From the NCBI GenBank assembly GCA_947311125.1, contig CAMZKI010000298.1, positions 1-10,443 on the forward strand: 10,443 nt of DNA, in the 5' to 3' direction. The stretch is from an uncultured Chlorobiota bacterium (lineage in GTDB: Bacteria > Bacteroidota > Bacteroidia > Bacteroidales > JAADGE01). Position 1 is the first letter of the stretch, and each line of letters begins with the position of its first letter. The notes under the pieces are model-generated. The model searched no databases. It was not told the origin of the DNA and saw only the letters and a program-made list of their open reading frames with translations. Position numbers and translations under genes: made by a program. Shown here piece after piece: positions 1 through 6,673 of this stretch.

Positions 1-78
1 GCCTTTATATATCCTGTATTCGGTAAGTGCGGACCGCGGCATAAATCAGTAAAATTTCCTTGTTCATAAAAGGTAATT
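1..78. repeat. Left arm of a 78-bp perfect inverted repeat at the window edge (probable chimera)
   Basis: Bases 1-78 are the exact reverse complement of 137-214. After one mismatch (79 against 136), a further 5 bp pair (80-84 against 131-135, CGGAA), leaving a 46-base spacer at 85-130. The right arm is genuine coding sequence for the conserved ThrRS editing region (the CRGPH motif). The left arm sits where the ThrRS N-terminal region should be and, read in the thrS frame, soon reaches a TAA (24-26). The repeat runs to the first base of the window. The short CGGAA match at the junction fits template switching during amplification, or a contig-end assembly fold-back, better than a natural palindrome. 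I infer that bases 1 to about 79 are not true genomic neighbours of thrS. Confidence 0.9.
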
Positions 79-80
79 AT

Positions 81-1568
81 TCCGAAAAAGGAGACGAATA
101 TAAAGTAGATTTAATTGAAGGATTAAAAGACGGAACAATTACCTTTTATGAACAAGGAAATTTTACTGATTTATGCCGCGGTCCGCACTTACCGAATACA
201 GGATATATAAAGGCGGTAAAAATTATGAGCATAGCCGGAGCATATTGGAAAGGTGATGAAAAAAACAAACAACTTACACGCATTTACGGAATTAGTTTTC
301 CGAAAAAAAAATTATTGGATGAATACCTTGCAATGCTGGAGGAAGCAAAAAAACGTGACCATCGTAAAATAGGAAAAGAACTCGAACTGTTTACTTTTTC
401 AAGCCGAGTAGGACAAGGACTGCCTCTATGGCTACCCAAAGGTGCAATGTTGCGTGAAAGGCTTGAAAACTTCCTGAAAAGCGTTCAGAAAAAATACGGC
501 TATGAACCCGTTATTACGCCGCATATCGGACAAAAAGAACTTTACGTAACCTCAGGACACTATGCAAAATACGGAAAAGACAGTTTTCAACCGATACATA
601 CACCGGCTGAAGGTGAAGAATTTCTGCTTAAACCGATGAACTGCCCTCATCACTGCGAAATTTATAAAAGCAAGCCGCGTTCGTACAAAGATTTACCTGT
701 AAGATATGCCGAATTCGGAACAGTTTACCGCTACGAACAAAGCGGAGAATTACACGGACTCACGCGTGTAAGAGGGTTTACACAAGACGATGCACATATT
801 TTTTGTCGTCCCGACCAACTAAAAGAAGAATTTATTAAAGTAATAGATATTGTCTTGTATATTTTCAAAACACTGGACTTTGAAAATTTCACAACTCAAA
901 TTTCTCTTCGCGATAAAGAAGACAGAAGCAAATATATCGGCTCTGACGAAAATTGGAAAAAAGCCGAAACTGCCATTGTTGAAGCATGTAAGGAAAAGGG
1001 GTTAAAAACCGTTATTGAATACGGAGAAGCCGCATTTTACGGACCTAAACTCGACTTTATGGTAAAAGATGCCCTCGGCAGAAGTTGGCAGCTTGGAACA
1101 ATCCAGGTGGACTATAATTTACCCGAACGTTTTGAACTGGAATATACCGGAAGCGATGACAAAAAACACCGTCCGGTAATGATTCATCGTGCACCTTTCG
1201 GCTCAATGGAACGTTTCGTTGCCGTATTAATTGAACATACCGCAGGAAAATTTCCCTTATGGCTTACATCCGAACAAGTTGCAATTCTGCCGGTAAGCGA
1301 AAAATTTAATGACTTCGCTCACAATATCAAAACAAAATTGAACAATTCGGACGTAAGAACAATTGTTGACGACAGAAATGAAAAAGTCGGTAAAAAGATA
1401 AGAGACAACGAGATGAAACGTATTCCTTATATGATAATTGTAGGCGAAAAAGAACTCGAATCAGGAATGCTTTCAATAAGAAAACAAGGGGAAGGAGAAA
1501 TCGGCAAAATGACAATTGAAAATTTTGCAAAATTTATCAGCCAAAGAGTTGCAGAAGAATTAAAATAA
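81..1568 (+). CDS. thrS: Threonine--tRNA ligase (ThrRS), 5'-truncated
   Basis: Cytosolic class II aminoacyl-tRNA synthetase that charges tRNA-Thr with threonine. About 496 codons remain; the family is usually near 640 residues, so the TGS domain and most of the N-terminal editing domain are missing. Numbering from the in-frame TTG at 60, visible features are the editing-site Cys39 and His43 (CRGPH), class II motif 1 (around 121-137), motif 2 (RYAEFGTVYRYE, 215-226), motif 3 (HRAPFGSMERF, 376-386), the zinc ligands Cys195, His246 and His376, and a C-terminal anticodon-binding domain from about residue 400. Similarity to ThrRS is convincing only from codon 81 (SEKGDEYK) onward. The TTG at 60 lies in the inverted-repeat arm and is not a real start. 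It stops 51 bases before infC, the common thrS-infC-rpmI-rplT order. Confidence 0.95.
   Translation, partial: SEKGDEYKVDLIEGLKDGTITFYEQGNFTDLCRGPHLPNTGYIKAVKIMSIAGAYWKGDEKNKQLTRIYGISFPKKKLLDEYLAMLEEAKKRDHRKIGKELELFTFSSRVGQGLPLWLPKGAMLRERLENFLKSVQKKYGYEPVITPHIGQKELYVTSGHYAKYGKDSFQPIHTPAEGEEFLLKPMNCPHHCEIYKSKPRSYKDLPVRYAEFGTVYRYEQSGELHGLTRVRGFTQDDAHIFCRPDQLKEEFIKVIDIVLYIFKTLDFENFTTQISLRDKEDRSKYIGSDENWKKAETAIVEACKEKGLKTVIEYGEAAFYGPKLDFMVKDALGRSWQLGTIQVDYNLPERFELEYTGSDDKKHRPVMIHRAPFGSMERFVAVLIEHTAGKFPLWLTSEQVAILPVSEKFNDFAHNIKTKLNNSDVRTIVDDRNEKVGKKIRDNEMKRIPYMIIVGEKELESGMLSIRKQGEGEIGKMTIENFAKFISQRVAEELK
137..214. repeat. Right arm of the inverted repeat (genuine thrS coding sequence)
   Basis: This is the partner of the arm at 1-78. 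It lies inside thrS and encodes conserved ThrRS residues, including the Cys and His of TDLCRGPH, so it is the original copy and the left arm is the derived one. Confidence 0.9.
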
Positions 1569-1580
1569 ATTATATCTTTG
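1549..1580 (+). promoter_or_regulatory. Candidate Bacteroidetes-type promoter for infC-rpmI-rplT
   Basis: TATCTTTG at 1573-1580 matches the Bacteroidetes -7 consensus TAnnTTTG exactly. TTG at 1549-1551 lies 21 bases upstream, where the -33 TTTG-like element is expected. Transcription would start near 1587, giving a leader of about 33 bases that carries the infC Shine-Dalgarno sequence. The -33 half overlaps the last thrS codons. This would let the IF3/L35/L20 genes be expressed independently of thrS. It rests on consensus match only. Confidence 0.55.
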
Positions 1581-1606
1581 CAAATTAAATTTTTTTAGTA
1601 ACTAAT

Positions 1607-1612
1607 AGGAGG
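1607..1612 (+). promoter_or_regulatory. Consensus Shine-Dalgarno sequence fixing the infC AUC start
   Basis: AGGAGG ends 7 bases before the ATC at 1620, which is ideal spacing. The in-frame stop TAA at 1599-1601 lies just upstream, and no ATG, GTG or TTG occurs in this frame before 1764. This site therefore decides the start. Most other genes in the window show no SD, as expected for Bacteroidetes. Confidence 0.85.
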
Positions 1613-1619
1613 AATAAAA

Positions 1620-2174
1620 ATCGCAAAAAGAAGGTCAAATTTTAAAGGTCGAAAACAAGACGACTTAAAGTATAAGTATAAAACCGGCAGATACATTACT
1701 GCCAAAACCATAAGATTAGTCGGTGATAACGTAGAAGCAGGTATTTATTCTTTAGATGAGGCATTGAAAATTGCAGATAATTTAGGTATGACTCTGGTAG
1801 AAATATCTCCCAATGCAAATCCGCCTGTCTGTAAAGTTACCGACTATCAGAAGTTTATATTTGAACAAAAGAAAAAACAAAAAGAACTCAAATCAAAACA
1901 GCAAAAAGTTGTTGTTAAAGAAATAAGATTCGGGCCTAATATTGACGAGCACGATTTTAATTTTAAACTTGAACACGCAAAGAAATTTCTTGAAAGCGGA
2001 GCAAAAGTAAAAGTTTTTGTTTTTTTCAAAGGAAGAACAATTGTATATAAAGATCAGGGAAAAATAAAACTGTTGGAATTTGCTCAGGCACTTGAAGAAT
2101 ACGGAAAAGTGGAATCAATGCCGAAATTGGAGGGCAAAAAGATGACCATGTTTATCAGCCCGATAAAAAAGTAA
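1620..2174 (+). CDS. infC: Translation initiation factor IF-3, starting at a non-canonical AUC codon
   Basis: IF3 binds the 30S subunit, prevents premature 50S joining and proofreads the start codon and initiator tRNA. From the ATC at 1620 the protein has 184 residues, normal for the family. It begins (M)AKRRSNFKGR, then the N-domain (about 18-75, with IRLVGDNVEAGIYSLDEAL and LVEISPNANPPVCK), a lysine-rich linker helix (QKFIFEQKKKQKELK), and the C-domain (about 90-184) ending MFISPIKK. The first conventional in-frame start, TTG at 1764, is residue 49 and would delete half of the N-domain. E. coli infC starts at AUU and IF3 represses its own mRNA by rejecting that codon. The AUC here, behind AGGAGG, suggests the same autoregulation. 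The product is certain; the start is strongly supported by the SD, the upstream stop and N-terminal conservation. Confidence 0.95.
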   Translation: MAKRRSNFKGRKQDDLKYKYKTGRYITAKTIRLVGDNVEAGIYSLDEALKIADNLGMTLVEISPNANPPVCKVTDYQKFIFEQKKKQKELKSKQQKVVVKEIRFGPNIDEHDFNFKLEHAKKFLESGAKVKVFVFFKGRTIVYKDQGKIKLLEFAQALEEYGKVESMPKLEGKKMTMFISPIKK

Positions 2175-2226
2175 ATTCAGAAATTGTAATAAATAATAAT
2201 TATTAATTAAAAAAGGAGAGAAAGTT

Positions 2227-2424
2227 ATGCCTAAAATGAAAACAAAAGGCGGAGCGAAGAAAAGGTTCAAATTAACGGGAACCGGGAAAATTAAACGAAA
2301 ACATGCTTATAAAAGTCATATTTTGACTAAAAAAAGCAAAAAACGTAAAAGAAATTTGGGTTACGTTGCCATCGTCCATAAAGCTGACGACAGAAACGTA
2401 CGACAACTTCTTGCGTTAAAATAG
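2227..2424 (+). CDS. rpmI: 50S ribosomal protein L35 (bL35)
   Basis: A small, very basic 65-residue protein of the large ribosomal subunit. It starts MPKMKTKGGAKKRFKLTGTG and contains the conserved KIKRKHAYKSHIL stretch, both hallmarks of bL35; the length is typical. The ATG at 2227 is preceded by AGGAG (2214-2218) at 8-base spacing, the second clear SD in the window. It lies 52 bases after infC and is followed by rplT, the standard order. No terminator or separate promoter is evident between infC and rpmI, so it is probably translated from the infC transcript. Confidence 0.97.
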   Translation: MPKMKTKGGAKKRFKLTGTGKIKRKHAYKSHILTKKSKKRKRNLGYVAIVHKADDRNVRQLLALK

Positions 2425-2564
2425 TAATTTTCGGTTTTAATACCCGGTTGAATGTTATAAGAATCTTAAATGATCGCATTCGCTAAAAACAAAACAATTA
2501 TTAACAAGAAAAAAGGCACTAAGAACCGTTTCAAAGGTCGCCTTATTCAAAAAACAATTAAATT
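2425..2564 (+). promoter_or_regulatory. 140-base rpmI-rplT spacer with a possible structured leader
   Basis: This is the longest gap inside the translation cluster. An irregular stem-loop can be drawn at 2513-2544: AAGGC pairs with GCCTT (outer, 5 bp), then a lopsided internal loop (7 bases including ACTAAGA on one side, one base on the other), then ACC with GGT around an 8-base loop. L20 is known to repress its own operon in E. coli and Bacillus by binding mRNA that mimics its 23S rRNA site, so a binding site here would make sense. However, the inner stem is weak and no known leader was recognised. A 36-codon reading frame (2470-2580) also runs through it. There is no SD before rplT. Confidence 0.25.
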
Positions 2565-2909
2565 ATGCCGCGTTCAGTAAATGCAGTGGCTTCAAGAGCC
2601 AGAAGAAAAAAAGTCCTGAAACAAACCAAAGGATACTTCGGAAGAAGAAAAAATGTTTGGACTGTTGCAAAAAATGCACACGAAAAAGCATTATCATATG
2701 CTTACAGAGACAGGAAAAAGAAAAAATCAAATTTCCGAGCATTATGGATTCAACGAATTAATGCCGGTGTAAGACAATACGATATGTCTTATTCTGAATT
2801 TATGGGGAAAATTCATAAAAAAGGTATTGAACTTAACAGAAAAGCCCTTGCCGATTTGGCAATGAACCATCCCGATGCTTTTAAAGCAATCGTTGATGCC
2901 GTAAAATAG
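2565..2909 (+). CDS. rplT: 50S ribosomal protein L20 (bL20)
   Basis: Binds 23S rRNA early in 50S assembly. The 114-residue length is typical. It starts MPRSVNAVASRARRKKVLKQ, continues with GYFGRRKNVWTVAKNAHEKAL and the RALWIQRINAGVR motif, and ends in the globular region with LADLAMNHPDAF, all characteristic of bL20. The ATG at 2565 has no Shine-Dalgarno sequence, only an A-rich tract, unlike infC and rpmI. It is the last gene of the cluster and is followed within 25 bases by a strong terminator. In other bacteria L20 controls expression of itself and L35 by binding the mRNA; whether that happens here is unknown. Confidence 0.97.
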   Translation: MPRSVNAVASRARRKKVLKQTKGYFGRRKNVWTVAKNAHEKALSYAYRDRKKKKSNFRALWIQRINAGVRQYDMSYSEFMGKIHKKGIELNRKALADLAMNHPDAFKAIVDAVK

Positions 2910-2933
2910 TTCAATAACAAAATTTTTTATTTT

Positions 2934-2961
2934 AAAGTCCGAATTTATTCGGACTTTTTTT
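2934..2961 (+). terminator. Intrinsic terminator after rplT
   Basis: Perfect 11-bp inverted repeat (AAAGTCCGAAT at 2934-2944, ATTCGGACTTT at 2947-2957) with a very short loop, running into seven T residues at 2955-2961. It ends the thrS-infC-rpmI-rplT cluster. Confidence 0.9.
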
Positions 2962-2964
2962 GTA

Positions 2965-2972
2965 TATATTTG
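2965..2972 (+). promoter_or_regulatory. Candidate -7 element for the M16 peptidase gene
   Basis: TATATTTG matches the Bacteroidetes -7 consensus TAnnTTTG and begins 3 bases after the terminator T-tract. No good TTTG is found 19-21 bases upstream, because the terminator hairpin occupies that space. Transcription would start near 2979 with a leader of about 58 bases. Position directly after a terminator and before an unrelated gene supports it. Confidence 0.45.
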
Positions 2973-3036
2973 TAACAAATTTGCAAACAACACGTTTCCG
3001 TATTATAAAATTATTAAACCGTATAATTATCAAAAA

Positions 3037-5907
3037 ATGAAAAAATTAACATCATTTATCCTTATTGTTATTTTTACGGCAACACTATTTGCCCAAAAAA
3101 ATCCGCTTGAAGTTGAACAATACAAATTAAAAAACGGACTTACCGTATTTTTAAACGTTGATAAATCGCAACCCAATGTTTTCGGTATGGTTATGGTAAA
3201 AGGCGGAAGCAAAAGAGACCCTTCCGATGCAACCGGAATTGCTCATTATTTCGAACATATCATGTTTAAAGGTACAGATAAACTCGGAACCGTTGATTAC
3301 AAAAAAGAAAAAGTTTTTCTCGACAGCATCGAAATTATGTATGACAAACTCCGTGCAACGAAAGACGACACAAAAAGAGAAAAAATACAGCTTAAAATTA
3401 ACGACTTATCTGTTAAAGCAGCACAATTTGCCATTCCTAATGAATTTGACAAAGTAATTACAAAAATGGGAGGTAAAGGCATAAACGCATTTACATCTAA
3501 CGAGTTAATTGCATATCATAATTATTTTCCGCCCGACCAATTCGAAAAATGGGCAGAGGTTTACAGCGACCGTTTTATTCATCCCGTTTTTCGACTTTTT
3601 CAATCCGAACTCGAAACCGTTTACGAAGAAAAAAATATGTCGATGGATAACCCTTTCAACAAATTAATTGAAGAAATCAATACAAACATTTATAAAGGTC
3701 ATCCGTATCAATATCCCGTTCTCGGAACAATTTACGACCTGAAAAATCCTTCTTTACGAAAAATGAAAGAATATTTCGACACCTACTATGTAGCTAATAA
3801 TATGGCACTTATCCTTGTCGGAAATTTTGACCCCGAAACAGTAAAACCCATTATCGAAAAGAAATTCGGAATTTGGAGAAGCGGAAAAATACCGCAGGAA
3901 CCGAAATATAATATTAAAAAAATAAAAGGCAGAGAACTTGTCGTAAAAAGATATACCCCGATACGAATAGGCATAATGGCATTTAAAACCGTTGCAAAGG
4001 GAGATAAAGACGAGCTACCTCTCGAAATTGTTAATAATTTGCTTTCAAACACTTCACAAACCGGATTTCTCGACAAGCTATATACCGATAATAAAATTAT
4101 GCAAGCAGGAATTATTCCTTTTCAACATTATGATATGGGAAATGATTTGGTGTTTTTTATACCTAAATTAATCGGGCAATCAATGAAAAAAGTTGAAAAA
4201 ATGATGCTTAATGAGATTGAAAAAGTTAAAAAAGGTGAATTTTCCGACCAAATGCTTGATGCTGTTAAAATAAATCTGAAAAAAGATTTCTATAAAAGTC
4301 TTGAAAACCCGAATTGGCGAGGATATTACATCATGGATGCTTTTATGGAAGGAAAAAAATGGAATGATATGTTAAAATATCCGGAAGAAGTTGATAAAAT
4401 TACGAAAGAAGACGTAATTCGTGCAGCCAAAAAATATTACGACAACGATTATTTTGTATTATACTCAAAAACCGGATTCCCTAAAAAACATAAATTAGAA
4501 AAACCGAAATACAAACCGGTAATTTCAAAAAATGCCGAAAGTAAATCGGACTTTGCCGAAAAAATAGAAAATATGCCCGTAACTCCGGACAAGCCGCGCT
4601 TTATAGATTTCGGTAAAGATGTAATATATGAAGATTTGGCAGATAAAGTGCACTATTATTTTACACCGAACAAAATTAATGATATCTTCAGTATAAAAAT
4701 TAAATTCGGCATAGGAACTTACGAAAAACCCGTGCTTGACCAAGCTGTAAGCTATTTTAATAATCTCGGAACCGAGAAACACGATTTTACGGCTTTCAAA
4801 AAAGAACTTCAAAAAGCAGGTGCAGATATAAATGCCTATGTTGATGATAATTATATGATTGTATCGATAAACGGTTTGGAAGAAAATTTTGATGCAACAC
4901 TAAAACTTGCAAATGAACTGTTGACACAAATGAAAGCCGATGATAAACAATTGAAAAAATTAAGTCGGGAAGCTGCAATGAATCGCAAAATGGAGAAAAA
5001 AGAACCCTATAATATCAGCGATGCCTTGTATCAGTATGCAATATACGGCGATAAATCCGATTATTTAAGGCGACTTACCGTAAGCGAAATAAAAAAATTA
5101 AAATCACAAGCGTTAATAAATGCACTTAAAGATGCGTTTTCTTACGAAGCGGAAATACATTATGTCGGGAAAAAGAATACTGATGCAGTTAAAAATCAAA
5201 TATTAAAAAATTTAATTGTAAATAAAAACTTAATAAAAACAAACTCACCTGTTATTTATAAAAGAAAAAATTTTAAAGAAAGAACCGTCTATTTGCTTAA
5301 CGATAAAAAACAAATTCAAAGCAAAATATATTTTTATCAAAACGGGAAAATTGTAAAAAAAGAAGATATACCGAAAAAAAGTGCTTTTAACGAATATTTC
5401 GGAGGCGGAATGTATTCTCTTGTATTTCAAGAGGTAAGAGAATTCAGGTCTTTGGCATATTCGGCTTGGGCAAGATATTTCAGCCCTCCTGTTTTCGGGT
5501 ATAAATTTTGGTTAAAAGGTTCAATCAGTTGTCAATCCGATAAAACTCCGGAAGCTTTACAAATTTTTGACAGTCTGGTTACCTCAATGCCCGAAAAACC
5601 GCAACGCATTGATATTATCAAAGAAGCTCTTGAAAAATCAATAAATGCTTTGCGTCCTTCATTCAGAAATTTATCCGAAACGGTTTCACAATGGCAGAAA
5701 TTAGGTTATACCGACGACCCGCGTAAAATATTTTTGCCCAAATACAAAAAACTCACATTTTCGGATATTATGAATTTTTATAAAAATAACCTTAATAAAT
5801 CGCCTTTAATTATAATGATTGCCGGCGATGCCGAAAGATTCGACAAAGAAGCATTAAAAAAATACGGAAAAATTATTGAAGTCAGCAAAAAAGATATTTT
5901 TAATTAA
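3037..5907 (+). CDS. Exported M16-family (pitrilysin-like) zinc peptidase, two-repeat form
   Basis: A 956-residue metallopeptidase of the insulinase/pitrilysin family. Residues 1-19 form a signal peptide (MKK, hydrophobic core, ...TLFA with likely cleavage before Q20), so it should act in the periplasm or envelope. The inverted zinc motif HYFEH is at 70-74 (His70 and His74 ligands, Glu73 catalytic), with Glu198 as probable third ligand and Glu191 the accompanying conserved Glu. The distance from HxxEH to these glutamates is longer than the usual roughly 75 residues because of a charged, lysine-rich insertion at about 84-135. The second half (about 520-956) is a catalytically empty M16 repeat that keeps the family's Arg/Tyr signature (FRSLAY, Arg804 and Tyr808). 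dapB follows 5 bases after its stop. The substrate cannot be told from sequence. Confidence 0.92.
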   Translation: MKKLTSFILIVIFTATLFAQKNPLEVEQYKLKNGLTVFLNVDKSQPNVFGMVMVKGGSKRDPSDATGIAHYFEHIMFKGTDKLGTVDYKKEKVFLDSIEIMYDKLRATKDDTKREKIQLKINDLSVKAAQFAIPNEFDKVITKMGGKGINAFTSNELIAYHNYFPPDQFEKWAEVYSDRFIHPVFRLFQSELETVYEEKNMSMDNPFNKLIEEINTNIYKGHPYQYPVLGTIYDLKNPSLRKMKEYFDTYYVANNMALILVGNFDPETVKPIIEKKFGIWRSGKIPQEPKYNIKKIKGRELVVKRYTPIRIGIMAFKTVAKGDKDELPLEIVNNLLSNTSQTGFLDKLYTDNKIMQAGIIPFQHYDMGNDLVFFIPKLIGQSMKKVEKMMLNEIEKVKKGEFSDQMLDAVKINLKKDFYKSLENPNWRGYYIMDAFMEGKKWNDMLKYPEEVDKITKEDVIRAAKKYYDNDYFVLYSKTGFPKKHKLEKPKYKPVISKNAESKSDFAEKIENMPVTPDKPRFIDFGKDVIYEDLADKVHYYFTPNKINDIFSIKIKFGIGTYEKPVLDQAVSYFNNLGTEKHDFTAFKKELQKAGADINAYVDDNYMIVSINGLEENFDATLKLANELLTQMKADDKQLKKLSREAAMNRKMEKKEPYNISDALYQYAIYGDKSDYLRRLTVSEIKKLKSQALINALKDAFSYEAEIHYVGKKNTDAVKNQILKNLIVNKNLIKTNSPVIYKRKNFKERTVYLLNDKKQIQSKIYFYQNGKIVKKEDIPKKSAFNEYFGGGMYSLVFQEVREFRSLAYSAWARYFSPPVFGYKFWLKGSISCQSDKTPEALQIFDSLVTSMPEKPQRIDIIKEALEKSINALRPSFRNLSETVSQWQKLGYTDDPRKIFLPKYKKLTFSDIMNFYKNNLNKSPLIIMIAGDAERFDKEALKKYGKIIEVSKKDIFN

Positions 5908-5912
5908 AAAAA

Positions 5913-6629
5913 ATGAAAATTGCACTAATCGGCTACGGAAAAATGGGCAAAGAAATTGAAAAAATTGCCCTTGAAAGAGGTCACCTGATTATATTCAAGT
6001 TTGATGTCAATAATAAAAACGAATTTACGACAAAAAATCTGAAAAAAACCGATGTTGCCATAGAATTTACCGAACCCGATTCCGCATTTGCAAATTATAT
6101 GAAATGTTTTGAAGCAAATATCCCTGTTGTTTCCGGAACAACCGGGCGGCTTGATAAATTGCCCGAAATAAAAAAGCAATGTACGGAAAACGGACAAACA
6201 TTTTTTTATGCCTCAAATTTCAGCATCGGGGTAAATATTTTCTTTAAATTGAATGAAAGCTTGGCAAAACTTATGAATAAAACCGAAAATTACGATGTTT
6301 CCGTTTCCGAAACCCATCATACCGAAAAAAAAGACGCACCGAGCGGAACAGCAATTACAATTGCGGAAGATTTAATCTCAAATTTCAAAAATAAAAAAAC
6401 ATGGGTTAAAGAAAATGCCGTTGATAAAGCAGAACTTGTAATTCGTTCGTTTCGCGAAGGAAAAGTACCGGGAATACATACCGTAAAATACGAATCCGAC
6501 GTTGATTATATTGAAATTACGCACAATGCGAAAAGTCGAAAGGGTTTTGCTCTCGGTGCTGTTTTGGCGGCAGAGTTTACGCAAAAAAATAAAGGTTTTT
6601 TAACAATGGATGATTTATTGAATTTTTAA
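5913..6629 (+). CDS. dapB: 4-hydroxy-tetrahydrodipicolinate reductase (DapB)
   Basis: Reduces 4-hydroxy-tetrahydrodipicolinate to tetrahydrodipicolinate with NAD(P)H, in the diaminopimelate/lysine pathway that feeds peptidoglycan synthesis; cytosolic. It has 238 residues, shorter than E. coli (273) but normal for Bacteroidetes. Motifs: nucleotide-binding GYGKMG (7-12), EFTEPD (51-56), SGTTG (74-78), and the active-site block ETHHTEKKDAPSGTA with His135 as the probable catalytic acid and Lys139 for substrate binding. The C-terminal end has the conserved HNAKSRKGFALGAVLAAEF. It starts 5 bases after the M16 peptidase stop with no SD, so it is almost certainly co-transcribed with it. The neighbouring lepB downstream is a pairing often seen in Bacteroidetes. 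Confidence 0.96.
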   Translation: MKIALIGYGKMGKEIEKIALERGHLIIFKFDVNNKNEFTTKNLKKTDVAIEFTEPDSAFANYMKCFEANIPVVSGTTGRLDKLPEIKKQCTENGQTFFYASNFSIGVNIFFKLNESLAKLMNKTENYDVSVSETHHTEKKDAPSGTAITIAEDLISNFKNKKTWVKENAVDKAELVIRSFREGKVPGIHTVKYESDVDYIEITHNAKSRKGFALGAVLAAEFTQKNKGFLTMDDLLNF

Positions 6630-6649
6630 CATAAAATTTAGTTACTTTG
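6618..6649 (+). promoter_or_regulatory. Possible internal promoter for lepB
   Basis: TTACTTTG at 6642-6649 differs from TAnnTTTG in one base. TTG at 6618-6620 lies 21 bases upstream, the same spacing as the candidate infC promoter. It straddles the end of dapB. lepB could thus have its own transcript besides read-through from dapB. Confidence 0.35.
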
Positions 6650-6673
6650 AAAACAAAATAATAAATCCCGAAT

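Noticed and set aside
60..62. TTG as the thrS start codon, giving a 502-residue protein
   Set aside because: It lies inside the inverted-repeat arm. The ThrRS family continues about 145 residues further upstream, so the codon is an artefact of the junction.
1327..1530. Minus-strand open frames inside thrS and in infC, rplT, the M16 gene, dapB and lepB
   Set aside because: They are Phe/Ser/Cys-rich shadows of well-supported plus-strand genes, with no recognisable domain and no own start signals.
1764..1766. TTG as the infC start
   Set aside because: It would begin IF3 at residue 49 and delete conserved N-domain sequence. An ideal SD and ATC exist upstream.
3227..3457. Plus-strand open frame within the M16 peptidase
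   Set aside because: It lies out of frame inside a conserved peptidase domain, with no family resemblance.
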